In this document: positions 22,709-34,520 of the stretch, piece by piece
How the letters are laid out: the number at the start of each line of letters is the position of its first letter
How positions within the stretch are numbered: the stretch's first letter is position 1
NCBI GenBank assembly: GCA_004802705.1
Contig: SGPL01000005.1
Location: forward strand, 62,001-126,000
From: Bondarzewia mesenterica
Lineage: Eukaryota; Basidiomycota; Agaricomycetes; Russulales; Bondarzewiaceae
DNA: 64,000 nucleotides
Direction of reading: 5' to 3'
Translations under genes and position numbers: made by a program
Notes under the pieces: model-generated
The model's database searches: none
The model's input: only the letters and a program-made list of their open reading frames with translations
Told to the model about the DNA's origin: nothing

Positions 22709-23640
22709 CTAATAGTAGCAAAGACCCACCATTTGCTTCGCGGCCATACAAACCGTCTTAATGGAGAACTTGCGCCCGCACATGTCGAAAAGGTCTTCAA
22801 TGTGCGTGAGTGAGTCGTTGTTGACCACGAGCACATGCAAACCCTGCGGGATCACCGGCAGCAGCCGCGGCACGGCGCTGGGTGAGGGCAGTGGCGATCC
22901 ATCCGAGCTCGATGAATTGACTACTGTCGCCGTCGTCGCTGTCACCATCATTGACGAAGACTCATGCGACTCCATCGCGGGCCGGCAGTCCACAGGCGGC
23001 AGGTGCCTTATAGGATGCATTACCGTGGCTGTAGATGTGCTCGACACAGGCGTGGACTCGGGGAGCGTTAACAGGAACTCCAGCATTTCGACCACTGGAG
23101 GCGAGGGCAATCCAGCAGACGTGAACAATGTATCGTTGATCGTGCGCGTGATCATGGCGGGATTCTCCCCCAGCTTCGCGGCCAACTCCACCAGTCCACC
23201 TAACGCGATCCCCAAGTTCTCAGTGAACCCGAATACACGCGGAAGCTGACGAACTGAATATACCTTGTTCCATAATGATTTGCATCACAGACGAACGCTG
23301 CCGTGGTTCCTGCGAAATCCATGGCGATGAGCCGACCGAACGTTCATACCCTTCGTCCACCAGTCCACTCGCAGGATCCTGGCGGGGCGGCGTCGTCAGC
23401 ATGACCGTGTTGGCACCGACACCGAGCACTGCACAAGGTAATAATCAGCACCACACATGAGAAACAGCAAAACTCGAATGATACGCACGCAGCTCAACCC
23501 AAAACGTCGACCCCTTTCCCACTGAGGACATTGTGCAGGCCTTCTTGACTGAAGCGATGGACTTGTGGGACACGAGCCATTCGAGGGAAATGGCATGACA
23601 AGAGCCGACGATTAAATTGCGGAACGTCACAGTATATTAT
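22709..23640 (-). pseudogene. Remnant of a hybrid histidine kinase
   Basis: Only the end of the ATPase domain survives at the 5' side (VKKACTMSSVGKGSTFWVEL). It is spliced to LLGVGANTVMLTTPPRQDPA, a linker (ENLGIALGGLVELAAKLGEN) and the start of a receiver domain (GLHVLVVNNDSLTHIEDLF). In intact hybrid kinases the last segment reads like LVVDDD and continues to the phospho-accepting Asp. Here the acidic pair is partly lost (NND), the sequence degenerates and a stop follows at 22709. The dimerisation/phosphoacceptor and sensor domains are absent upstream, and a frame break lies near 23270. It is judged a truncated, non-functional fragment rather than a small regulator, though transcription cannot be excluded. 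Confidence 0.6.
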
Positions 23641-24162
23641 AATTATCTTATCTGTATCTTATCTGATGCACGAGTCATGTCTTTGAACGCACTTATCACG
23701 CAATCGACAAATATGGTATGTATATTATGTATGTGCTACAAAAAAGGAGAATTGATCGTTCCTGCAACTTTCACACGCAATTAATTACGGGTCTGGAGAG
23801 CAACTTGCTCTCCGAGCAAGCTAAACCACTACTTTGGATCGTCCATTTCTTGGCAATAATCGCATACACTCGTCAATTAGAGGGTAGATGAAGTGTGATT
23901 GAAGACTGTATGAATCAGCGCAGAAGTGAAAATGTGAGCAGCGAAAGAAGCGAATTTTAACGGTGGTGGTTTCCGCAAAGACGTGTCCAGCCCATATTTT
24001 ACAGTAAGGTTCAAAGAGAATTTTAAAATTCAACGAATCTTGCTACGATCAAACAGCAGTTCTTATCAACTGCGGAGTGCTCAACACTCAGAATCGGGGT
24101 GGCTGATCCTCGTATCTGGTGAACAAAGTCAAAGGAAATTCCAAGAGCGACGAAAACGAGAC
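23641..24162. other. Intergenic, AT-rich
   Basis: No gene is supported. It contains the nested inverted repeats listed separately and a short repetitive TATCTTATCTG-like stretch near 23645-23662. Confidence 0.45.
23795..23820. repeat. Two overlapping perfect inverted repeats
   Basis: GGAGAGCAA-C-TTGCTCTCC forms one perfect hairpin (23795-23813). CTTGCTC-TCC-GAGCAAG forms a second (23804-23820) that shares its left arm with the first, so the two structures are mutually exclusive. It lies in the spacer between the kinase remnant and the aldo/keto reductase. No known element is recognised. Confidence 0.5.
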
Positions 24163-25570
24163 CTACGGCTCCTCCAAATACTTTATCTCCTCGGCCGTCA
24201 ATGTCTTACCGGTGATGATGTCCTCATGCAGCCTCTCCACCTGTCGATCGCGTCATCATCAGGCGTTAGAAGTATGTAGAGAGGCGATGAGACATACCGA
24301 GTTGACGCCGACAATGGGACTGGAGATTTTGCTCGCCGACCAGGCCAGCGCTACCTGGCACATCTTCCACGAATGCTTTTGAGCGATCTCTTCGACGCGT
24401 TGGATGATTTTGATGTCGCATTCCCTGCGCTTCTTGTCGTAACTAGTCCCGCTGTATCTCTTGGTGCGAACCGTCTCTGTGCCGTCAGGACGGGCGAGGT
24501 GACCATCCATGAGGGGTGAGAAGGCGATGATGCCGATGCCCTTGAAGTCGCAGTAAGCGAACAGTTCACGCTCCTGTCCACATGAAAGGTCCGTGAGAAA
24601 GATGCTAGGCAGGATAACACGAAGGAAGAGGCATGACAAACCTCGGCGCGATACAATAGGGAGTGCTCCATCTGCACGCACGAGAACTGGGTCCACCCGT
24701 TCAGCTGAGCGACATTGTTCATCTCGATGAACTGCCAGGCGCGAACGTTGGAAGCTCCCAGGTAGCGGACCTTTCCGGACAGCACGAGGTCGTGGAGCGC
24801 GCGCATCGTCTCTTCGAATGGTGTTTCCATGTCGTACATGTGGATCATGAGGACATCAATGTAGTCCATCCCGAGCCTTTTCAAACTCGCTTCGGTCTGG
24901 TTGAAGATGGCGGTTCGCGAGAGCCCGCTCTGGTTGACATAGTCACGGGTACTTGCAAGCTCGAAGCGCATGCGGCTGGTGATCGTCGACATCTGCCCGT
25001 GATCGACAGGGAACCGGATTTTAGTGACGATGACCATATTCTCCCTCGGGATGTTGTACTACGACATGATGAGCGGCCGAGGATCGACGACATGGGAGGG
25101 AAGGGTCGGACCTGATTGATAAAGTTCCGGATGATAGTCTCGGACTCTCCGTTGCTGTGGGGGTTTCGTCAAAAAGCCACCCACGGCTGAGATGCACGGA
25201 GAAGAGTACCTGTACATGTTTGCGGTATCCAGGGTGGTGACGCCTGCATCCCAAGCCGCCTTGAGGATAGGGAGAGCCTGGGATTGAAGAGGTGAGCAAG
25301 TGCGAGATGGGTATGGAACGAAATGGCAGACCTTCTCCTCAGGAAGGACCCAACTCTGAGCGGGGAGGTCAAGTCAATTGAAGGGAGTGAATGAAAGGAA
25401 TGGGGAGGGGGGCGCACATTCCACCTTGGGTCGCCGAAGCTCATGCATCCTAGCTAGAGACCAAGTCAGGGCAACGAATTGTACATGAGAGAGCGACAAC
25501 TGAAAAAGAAACGAACGATGGGAACAGAGACGCGGAGACCAGATTTTCCGAGACGGCGGTACTCTGCCAT
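24163..25570 (-). CDS. Aldo/keto reductase
   Basis: Multi-exon gene starting MAEYRRLGKSGLRVSVPI and ending TAEEIKYLEEP. Family features in order: DAGVTTLDTANMYSNGESE (catalytic Asp and Tyr), MVIVTKIRFPVDHGQ (catalytic Lys), LGMDYIDVLMIHMYD (catalytic His), SGKVRYLGASNVRAWQF, CDFKGIGIIAFSPLMDGHL and a C-terminal NADPH-site region SSPIVGVNSVERL. The catalytic tetrad is complete. It resembles fungal aryl-alcohol or YakC-type reductases that reduce aldehydes and ketones with NADPH. Its position next to the UbiA gene suggests a tailoring or detoxifying role, which is inference only. Confidence 0.9.
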
Positions 25571-26230
25571 AGTGGATATTGGGTAAGGAGCGTTTGTTAT
25601 GTGTGTGCTTGAAGAAAACCCAGTGAGAGGATTTTGTGGGCTTGACCATGGGACGATGCTCTCGAACACAGGCTTAAGGAGTTGCCTGGTGCAGCCCACA
25701 GGTGCCAACCATCCCACGCCATCTTTCCTTCCTCCTCTTCTAGATTCACGGCGGACAAAGCCATTGGACGTTGGCAAGAATTTCAGATCCCGTGATCGAA
25801 AGACTGAACTTTCGAGCGGCAAAGCGCAGATATGGCGAAGTAGAGAAATGAGGCTGGGATAGCAGCCTCGCGTCCTTAGCAAATCAGCGCGCAGAATCAC
25901 AATTCTTGATGAGCGATGGTATCTTGAGCGATTCCACAACAAATAGCGGCACATGCTTGATGGCGGGCCTAGGACGCGGCTACTGCTCCCTTCCTTGAAT
26001 TCCTCGCCCTAAACGCTTTCCCGCAAAGAATACGGCCCCGTAGTAACTCCATTTGACCTCTGTGGGACCCATCTCACTCAGCACTGCAAGGAAGGTGACA
26101 ACTCATGATCTGATCGGCGACTTCCATCAAATAGCGTCCGTCGATGAAGTCGGTACTCTCCGTGAAAGAAGATAGGGGGCATAGCATCGAAATTTTGCCA
26201 CAGAAGTCGAAGCGGAGATGTACATGAGTG
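25571..26230. other. Intergenic between UbiA and aldo/keto reductase genes
   Basis: Both neighbours are on the minus strand, so this is the AKR promoter and the UbiA 3' region. No coding region is supported. Confidence 0.5.
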
Positions 26231-27354
26231 TCATACGTTCCAGCAATACAGCTGTACAGATCCAGATAGGGCACCCATCATGACAAAAACAGAATAATAC
26301 GCGGGAGATGGACGACTTGCGCCGTCGCTAGCCATATCTTCGTGCACGATGACAGTCAGCGAGACGCTAATAGGCGGAATAGGAAAGAAAGATATCACAC
26401 ACGTTGTAATACATATAAGAGCATCGATCATCCTCCATCGAGCGCCGGCGATGGAAGCGGAGACCAATGGCCATGCTGAGGGCAGTGTATGGTACTGCGA
26501 AGTAAAGGTGAAACCCAAAGAAGATGTTGAGAGCGATAGTCCAGCCAACTATCAGAACGAGGATCGAGATGCGGCTGGCTTCGGGAAAGAGGATAGGAAG
26601 TGTGCGGCGGCCTGAGAGTTTGTCACCTTCTTGGTCGCGAAAGTCTTGTGCGTGAATGGTCGTGAGGATTATCAGCGCATTGCAAGCGACGGATAAGACG
26701 GTGTGTTGGTCAAGGACATAGTCTGGCACTGGTCAGAATACGTTTAGGATGGACTATATATGTTAACGAGTGGGAATTGCGAACATGAACAGGCGATATT
26801 CGCTGCTCCTGCATTGAACATCGCGTACCCCCACGAGTTGCAGACGCTGCGAAGGAACCAGTGCGAGCCAAGGTCAAGTTCATTGTGGGTAAGGAAAGCG
26901 ACTGAGAGTCCAACCCCTGGCCAGAAAACGTCATCGTGGATGGAGAGGACGAGGCAGATGGGGAGGAGAATCCATCGGAGCATACGGGCTGTGGGGACAT
27001 CAATGAGTTGGGATGGAATGGGTCGCCATGGCTTGTTAGACATGTCCTCCTCGAAGTTCATGGTCTGATTCGAGACACAGAACTGGAGGAGACCGAGCCA
27101 TGTCCAAACGATGGCAGCCAGCAAGCAGTCTATGCTCGTGCTCGGCGCGGATAAGTAAGCAAATACGGTCTGTAGGAAGGAGGAATGTAAGAACGATGCA
27201 TCCGCAATGGAGGCAGGGCACTCACGACCGGGAAGACAATGGTCTTGACATCGGATTTGGTGAAGAGCAAAAGGGCTCTGAAAAAGGGTTCGATGGATGC
27301 TTGCCAAGACTGTCGCGAGACAGTGCTAACTTGTGAATGGGACAATGAGAGCAT
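26231..27354 (-). CDS. UbiA-superfamily prenyltransferase or terpene cyclase
   Basis: Four exons, starting MLSLSHSQVSTVSRQSWQAS. The family opening is ALLLFTKSDVKTIVFPV. The first metal motif region reads VSNQTMNFEEDMSNKPWRPI, and the second, HAQDFRDQEGDKLSGRRTLP, is intact. Several hydrophobic helices follow (ISILVLIVGWTIALNIFFGF). UbiA enzymes bind prenyl diphosphates through Mg2+ at two Asp-rich motifs inside membranes. Relatives of this fungal subgroup include prenyltransferases and UbiA-type terpene cyclases such as the fumagillin cyclase. In the first motif the position-4 Asp of N-D-x-x-D is Asn and position 2 is Gln. The C-terminus is taken as YNLYCWNV after a last intron, shorter than usual. 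It is divergent from the P450 gene at 28425. Confidence 0.85.
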
Positions 27355-28424
27355 TATGGATAGCTGAAGCAAACGAAGGCGACGAGGACAGCATACACAA
27401 ATCTGTGTGCAGATATGGCTTCCGCCTTAAACACAGAATGAAAGCAAAAGTGTCCCCATTACTGTATTGTACACACGGGGGAGCTGCAAACCCACGGGAC
27501 CAGTCGACAGCTACCATTCACGGGAGAAGAAGGCCCGATGTCCTCGGCGGCTGTGATTCTCAACTATCAGCGGCACTTACGATCAGAATTCGGGAGACTG
27601 ACAGGAAAAGACAAGTTCCCCTCAAGTGAGTCAGATTATGCGAGGTGATTCGGGAATTAATTAGGAACGCGAGTCAAACTTTGATTATAGCCAAGAAGCC
27701 ATATGGTAAGCCAGGAACTTATGTGGTATTAGACTGTGGATATCCCAATATCGGTAGCTGGTGGGAATCTGTGAGAGTGAACTCGAATAGTGCGTCAGTA
27801 TCAGTTGTCGTGGTCTCGGAAGTGGGAATTGATTGTCTTCTGAGACTGTTGGCACCACAACATCACACATCAGCACTCACTTGAAATATACAGAATACAG
27901 AACAAGCCGACTCCAACTCGACTCGGAGTTGCGTCGGTATCATCTGGTTGAAGCATGCTGGCGAAGAACTCTGAATGGTCGAGACAGTGCTAGACAGTGA
28001 TCATGTGATTTAGTACACTTTTCAAATTGGTCCGAACTCCGATCGTTGAAAGGCGCATAGCTGGCCGATCCCATTGAGTCCATCAGTACCCCAGACAGTG
28101 ACGGTCACCAGTCTAGTATCCGGTTCTCGAAAAGCTTCCGGGGTGAGAGTCCACGGGACAAGAAACGTCTCTGCCCGTCTGTGTCGGCCCTTTCGACTCG
28201 CATCTCATGGAAAGCTATGTAATGTAGGGATGTGCTGATAGGCTGGAGTCGGCATGTTTCTGACAGAATTTTTAGTCTTCTTCGAATTGTTCGATCAGCG
28301 CTCGGAGCATAAAGTTTGCAAACGGGGCCAAAGCTGGTGCATTCTTGGATACAAGATTGCTAAGACTCATAGGACATAGTTTCGCTACAGCGCTCTCTGG
28401 CACGCTCCACCATCCTACGCTAAC
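27355..28424. promoter_or_regulatory. Divergent promoter region, UbiA gene / P450 gene
   Basis: About 1.07 kb lies between the start codons of two oppositely oriented genes, so it should carry both promoters. No coding region is supported inside. A shared control region would fit co-expression of the pair; specific operators could not be identified by eye. Confidence 0.45.
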
Positions 28425-30575
28425 ATGGGCCACATTGCGATCGCCTCCCTTTTTCTAGCTATTTTATGCATTGTTACTTATCGACGTCGATTCGCCAAGC
28501 TCCCGCAAACCCCGCCTGGTCCTCCTGCGAAACCTCTCATTGGGAACATCTTCCAGGTGCCACTCGCAGCTGGCGCGTGGAAGGATTTCACTAGATACAA
28601 AGAGCAGTATGGTGCGGCGTTCGATTGCCTTGGATTATTCGCGACAAACCAATTTGACTTTTACTCGGCAGGGGACCTGGTCTTCCTACACGGCCTGGGT
28701 ACCAACGTCCTGGTATTGAACTCCATGAAAGCCATTAATGACCTGTTCGACAAGCGAGGGAATATATATTCTCATCGCCCAATCTTCACCGTTGTCGGTG
28801 AACTGATGAAGCTCAACCAGGTGTGTGATAATCACAAGGGTCTCTCTTGTAGTTACCCAATTTAGGAATGTTCAGAGCTTGGCCCTTATTCCGTACGGCA
28901 AGGAATGGCGCGAGCATCGCAAACTTGCCAACGTCGCTCTCAGCGCTACTGCCGTGAAGCGGTACCATGTTGTACAGGAGAATCTTGCAGCTCTGCTCAA
29001 TAAAGATCTCCTAGATAAACCTGACGATTTCTTCAATCACGTTCGCTTGTGAGTGCGATAACGATCCTAAGAACAAATCATACTCACTATTTTACAGGAC
29101 TGCGGCCCGAATTGTCATGATTGTCACCTATGGATTCTCTGTCAGCGACGCTGATGACAAAGTGAGCCATTCATTGACGAACGCACCTTTTCTACATTTC
29201 AACATTACTACAGTATATCACTCATGCCGAGCAAACTATGGAGTTGGTCACGAAAGCCACCGTTCCGGGAGCGTTCATATGCGACTTCCTACCTTTTTGT
29301 AAGTATTTTTCATTCGAAGGCTTTTCGTTCTTTCACCTACGTCATTGCAGTGAAGTATCTTCCTTCGTGGGTTCCATTTCAACGCTATGCCGTCAAGGGG
29401 AAGGACATGATCGAAAGCTTGGTCACGCGGCCGTTCGAACATGTAAAGCGTGAGATGGTCCGCGTCCATCTTCAACTTGTGCTCGACTTGAAAAGGCTCA
29501 TGGCATCTTAGGCGAAGGGAACTGCCCCCCCATCTCTGGCTCAAGATCTCCTGAGCAACGACAAGCACGAGGAGAGCTTTGAACACCGGGTCAAATGGGT
29601 GACGGGCACGATGTATGGGGGTATGTGCGCTAGTACATACTCTGTTCGTCTCATTAACCAACCCATTCTATAGCCGGAGGTGAAACAGTGCGTGCTTTCC
29701 AATTAAAATTTGATTCCATTGGCAATTACCTCGAATCCACAGACGTACGCAACGGTATTGACGTTCATAATGGCCATGGCACTGCATCCCGACAAGCAGA
29801 GACTAGCACAAGCTGAAATTGACCGGGTGGTGGGCACGGAACGAATGCCTACCATCTCTGACGTTCCACACTTGCCATACGTTAACGCCGTCATCAAGGA
29901 GACCATGCGGTGGCATCCGGCTTTTCCTCTCGGTAAGTGATTTACGACGCGCTCCTTCGATCGATGCTAAATTCACGACATAGGTGTTGCTCGCCGAAGT
30001 GGGAATGATGATATCTACGAGGGCTATTTAATCCCTAAAGACACCATTGTCATGGCCAACATCTGGTAGAGTTTTTCTAACCCCCTCAATTCCGTTCATT
30101 CATTTACGGATCATTCGAGGGCTATTACGCTTGAGCCCAACGAGAAGTACACTCCACAAGCATTTATACCCGAACGCTTTTTGGATCCCTCGGTGTCGGT
30201 AGTAGATCCCGCGATGTACACATTCGGCTTTGGAAGGAGGTGAGCATCCGCGTTAATCTATTGGATTACGTCTGACCGGCACAATTCGTAGGTTCTGTCC
30301 TGGGAGATGGCTGGGCGAGAACACTGTGTTCACCATGATTTCAACCATCCTTGCCTCGTTCGATATTTCCCCAGCTCCAGAGGGTGGACTGACACCCGAG
30401 TTCGGGTTGGATCTCATCAGGTTCGTTCATTTGCTCTCAGTTTGATAATGTCAGGCGTTCCTGAACCCAAATTTGACTGTGTAGCTATCCCAAGCCATTC
30501 AAATGTCGGATTCTTCCTCGATCTGCTGCCAAGGCGGAGCTCATACGGCGCAGGGCAGCTCAATGTAATATCTGA
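28425..30575 (+). CDS. Cytochrome P450 monooxygenase
   Basis: About twelve exons, all with phases that agree. N-terminal membrane anchor [20 protein letters not shown], then the Pro-rich hinge [27 protein letters not shown] (helix C), the I-helix oxygen motif AGGETTYATVL, the K-helix ExxR in [14 protein letters not shown], the PERF region [10 protein letters not shown] and the heme loop [15 protein letters not shown] with the Cys ligand. The C-terminus is RRRAAQCNI. All catalytic landmarks are present and no frame break was needed, so it is probably functional. It resembles the OrdA-type P450s common in mushroom clusters. The substrate is unknown; its divergent pairing with the UbiA gene suggests it oxidises the UbiA product. 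Confidence 0.92.
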
Positions 30576-31232
30576 CCGGGCTCGGATCTTGTCTGTGAAT
30601 AGGTTGTGTTTCAAACGCCTGCGCTTGATCAATATTCCAATCATTGTACTAGTAACAAATCGTACTTCTTCGAGAAATATGCCAGAGGGTTCAAACAATT
30701 TCTCAGATCCATGGATGACCGAATTGATCTATCCTAGAAGCAAATTACTGTGATATTATCATCCCTCCGGTTGCCATTTGTTCGCACTTCATCGAGTACG
30801 AAGGCAGTGCAATTGTAACCTGGTACCACTCTCTATACCGAAAAGGTCCATGTTTCGTGTGAACCACGCAGGAAATTTGGCGGTTGTGATCAAACAAAAA
30901 GATATACTGAAAAACTGCCTCCATCTACCACGACGAATTGCTCCTAGTCCTCTTACATGCTCTACTCAGTCATACATAACGGAATTCGCTATTAATGGCA
31001 AGATGGCAAAAGCAAAACATGTGTCATTCCTGCGAGCGCAAGGCCCCTTTACTGCACTTCGCCGGCAAAATGGGAAAGTTGAAGGCTGTTAAGTATAGAG
31101 GTATCGTCCTTTCTGAACAGATCGGTCGCGATATTGATACATTAACAAATACCCGCCTCGGAGGGGATCCCGTAAATTCAGAGCCTGGAAATGAAGGCAA
31201 TTAGCAAAACATGCGTCGTGACCATGCACAAC
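30576..31232. other. Convergent 3' intergenic region
   Basis: Lies between the stops of the P450 (+) and the GST-like gene (-). No gene is supported. Confidence 0.5.
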
Positions 31233-32070
31233 TTACCTAGCCTTCGGACTATCCACAAACTCCCACCTCTCAAACTCCTCCATCAGTCTCCCCCATCGAC
31301 CACCATGCCAGCCGACAATATTCCGCCATTCATTGCTCTCCGAACCCAGTACCCGTTTCACCCAGACTAGCCACCCAGCCATCGTAACATCCGCATACGA
31401 CACCCTATCACCCAACCAAAACTTCGTCGGATCCTCTCCATTTGCGTTCATATAGGCATCTACCCGTCCAAGCCCCGTACGCACCCTGTCCCACAACTCA
31501 GGATGCTTCTCGACAGGTGCAAGGTCATTAAGGTTGGTCTTGTACCGCGCTTCCCGCGTCGTACGAAGTAGGTTTTACTTCCGTCGGTCAGCTGCTCGTA
31601 CACAGGACGCACCATGAGCGGAAACAGATGCTGCAACACGCGATCGTGCCACATATCCTCAAACGCTCGTAGTGCGGCATGCATGCCATCCGGAAAGAGT
31701 CGAGGGGAATCAGGGTACGTCCGCTCAAGGTATTGGGCGATAGGGAGCGAATCAGAGACATGGGTGCATGTCAGAGGGTCATAAATGAAGGGGACGGTGT
31801 AGTAGGGGCTGCCGTCGCGCCTGATCGCACTTGATGGGACATTCAGCTCGGCACAGAGAGCAGCGATGTCTGGGTATTCGATCCATGATGTCCTGTGGGG
31901 TAGTTTTTTGTAATTGAGGACAAACCTTTGGGCGTTAAGAAATGAGATGGCCTGAATGAGAGGGGCGCCAGAATCTGTACTTACCTCGTTTTCCAAACAT
32001 TGGGGGACCAATCTTTGTCTTTCGACGCTGTTCCTGGAATGTCATACAGGATAATATCTGTGTCGGACAT
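31233..32070 (-). CDS. Glutathione S-transferase-like protein
   Basis: Two main exons, starting MSDTDIILYDIPGTASKDKD. The N-terminal thioredoxin-fold half has the features of fungal GSTs: SPNVWKTR, LNYKKLPHRTSWIEYPDI, YTVPFIYDP with the conserved cis-Pro region, then VSDSLPIAQYLERTYPDSP. The C-terminal helical domain follows (KFWLGDRVSYADVTMAGWLV). Such proteins conjugate or remove glutathione from electrophiles, and some act in secondary metabolism. One missing base near 31557-31563 breaks the frame at the start of the REARYKTNLNDL segment. The start is the ATG before the beta-1 strand; upstream in-frame hydrophobic sequence (to 32277) is probably not translated. Confidence 0.85.
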
Positions 32071-32523
32071 GCCTGGGGTTGCAAAACAAAGGAAAAGAGC
32101 TGGCAAGAGCGAGCAGGCTGGGGTCAATCCAGTGCGGATCGGGTATTTCATATGTAGCGTACCGACCGATGCTTCTATGTATAAAGTGAGCGAGAGAGCC
32201 AATAGGGTGATGAAGTAGATGGACAAAAATACCAGTGCATCTTCGCGAATAAATTCAGCAAGCCAGTGCATGTTCAAATTGTGTTAGGCGGGAAATGCAC
32301 TCTACATAGATAAATTGTGACATGCTCAGTGCAGTTATGTTCTGAAGTTTACAGAGAGCACAATTCGTGAGTGAGCCAAGCTTGTCGCGATTCGCGACTC
32401 GGCGGCCTTACGTGCGCACTCTTACGCAAGTATTTTGATCACAAAAGGTGGAATTTCCGGTCTGACGCAGACGTCAATTTGTGACATGCTTGTACATCCC
32501 TTCGCAAACTGTGATCGAAGACT
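32071..32523. other. Intergenic, GST promoter / ICMT 3' side
   Basis: Both flanking genes are on the minus strand. No coding region is supported. Confidence 0.5.
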
Positions 32524-33339
32524 TCAATATATAAAGGGAATCATTCTGTAAGGTGTCTCCTTTGCCCATCTATCCCAAATTTCCCCAAATTGTTCCTTCA
32601 AAATGTGATCCTCATTCCACATCCGCCTCGTCGCTACGCTTGATGACACGAGTATCATTGGAACAATCAGCATAGCACAATAAACTTTCACCCCGACTGT
32701 CTCCATCCACCCACACTCCCTCAACCACGATCCTCGACCAAACTGGATGACGGCTTCACCGAGCATGGTCATGATGAGGCCGCTGTATGCTGGATGGCGC
32801 ACATATCTATATGGACCTGTCATGAGGGAATAAGCCTGCGGAATTTTTGAAGGTATGTCGCAGACAAACCATCAGTGACAAGCTTGTGGCTGTTGCGGAT
32901 CGACATCTCGAAGGTGAACAAAGATCCGAGCGCGCGATAGCATGCGAGCCGCAACTGTGCGCCAGCGATTGCAAGGGCAGATCCTACAAGGAACGAAGTA
33001 GAGAAACCTATGCCTCCGGCGCCGTTTGAAAGTGGGCGGGAGAGGGTGGACAGAGCGACACGGGCGATTGGGATATCCGGATTGTGATATGATACAATCA
33101 AGATTGTCTCGCAAAGACAGCTGAGGGCATGGGCAATCTATTGCAATATGCGTCGTGACTGTTAACTTTACAATAAGGTACGCAAGACTCACTCTCATAA
33201 ATTTGACTAAAGTTGATACATACCGTCCGACGAGCGTAGGCGGCCGTCGTTCAGCTTGAGAAGAGACATGAGGCGGCGTGAGTGCTTTCAGTATGAAGAA
33301 TGCCCCGGTGAGGAGAATGGGTATCTTGAACAAGGACAT
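32524..33339 (-). CDS. ICMT-family (isoprenylcysteine carboxyl / phospholipid) methyltransferase
   Basis: Three exons, starting MSLFKIPILLTGAFFILKAL. Membrane segments are followed by ARVALSTLSRPLSNG and AGAQLRLACYRALGSLFTFE. The SAM-site signature of the family is VTDGPYRYVRHPAYSG (joined by an intron) and EEEF-like WNEDHILKEQFGEIWDRWAK, ending YRMIPFIY. ICMT enzymes methylate C-terminal isoprenylcysteines in the ER. In mushrooms many divergent copies exist, some beside terpenoid clusters, where small-molecule or carboxyl methylation is possible. Both readings are open here. Confidence 0.88.
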
Positions 33340-34520
33340 TAATTGGGCGAGGAAAGGATTAGACGGCTGAATCACGGAGTTTTGCTAGACAAGGAAGCAA
33401 ATATACCAAAGACACTTCATCACATGTCTCCATCAGATCAGAAGCTTTTAAATGTGAGCCTAGTTTCTTTCTGCAAACAGATTTGGAGAACTGATCACCG
33501 ACCCCCTGAAGTCCGCGCCTACGAGGTCTCAGGCCTCAAGGCCTCATATTCCAGAAAGACAATTGGATCATCAGGAATCGAAACCCACACGCTCCGCTCG
33601 TGAGACCGTGATGGCTAACGCAACCCCCGACGCTCAAAATCCGCAATGCAATTTTCCTGCTATCATAAGTTCAGTATAGTAACTACATATATATGTCTAT
33701 GAAGCTGATTTTCCGACGATCGCGATGGCTCCCATCGGCTTCATATTTGGTTGCAGAGCACAGCGTCGAATGACCAAACATAGACATTCGTTCGTCCTCA
33801 AGTTTCGCGGGGGGTTCTTCGAGAATTCTGGTTGCTGCATACAGCGCAACAAAGATGCGAACTTCGCGGTTCATTCCGACATGGGTGCGAGAAAGGCCAG
33901 CACCACATGTTAAACATTGACATGGACATGAGCTTGCATGACATGATGGAGATTCCGGGGGTGTGCTTGCCCGTTTTATTTTTTCAAGGACCGCCTGCGA
34001 CTGTATGTACTTCACATGCTCGATGAGAATCACCAAATAGCTTTGGGGGTCGTTATCGATTCAGCTCCTATGAATGAGATGGTTGCTGAGACATTTTGAT
34101 CTGTTCGCAGGAGCCTTGATTGTCAACGAAAACGTTGAGTTCATTGCCTCTACTGCATCCCTTTAGTAGATTTGGCCCCTTCAATGGGTCACAAGGACCA
34201 GATTGCTTATCGCCAACCTAAACCCGTTTACACACGACAATCACTTCCCCTTGCTTTCAAACATTCATCGATGGCGGTTGATCCACAAAGGCTATCGACT
34301 TCTTTGCTCTCGGAGCTTCAGACAATGATGCTAGGAGTGCCCGTGGACCAAATTGTATGTACTTTGACTTCATCGTGACTGATGTCATCACTGTGCCCTG
34401 ATTGTAACTTGACTCCATCTCATCGGCAGTTTGTCCGGCATGTCCTTGCTGAAAGGCATAAAGGCGGGCGTCGATACGTGGAAAAATCAGCTGAACAGCT
34501 CAGCGTACGCTCTTTCCGAC
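33340..34520. other. Intergenic, with a possible tiny spliced ORF
   Basis: No confident gene. A plus-strand frame from 34271 (MAVDPQRLSTSLLSELQTMM) ends at a GTATGT donor near 34354. It could splice to a frame opening FVRHVLAERHKGGRRYVEK at about 34430, ending near the 7TM start. No family is recognised and the evidence is weak. Confidence 0.25.

Noticed and set aside
25599..25862. Plus-strand ORF upstream of the aldo/keto reductase
   Set aside because: No motif or codon bias; it overlaps the AKR promoter and looks like chance.
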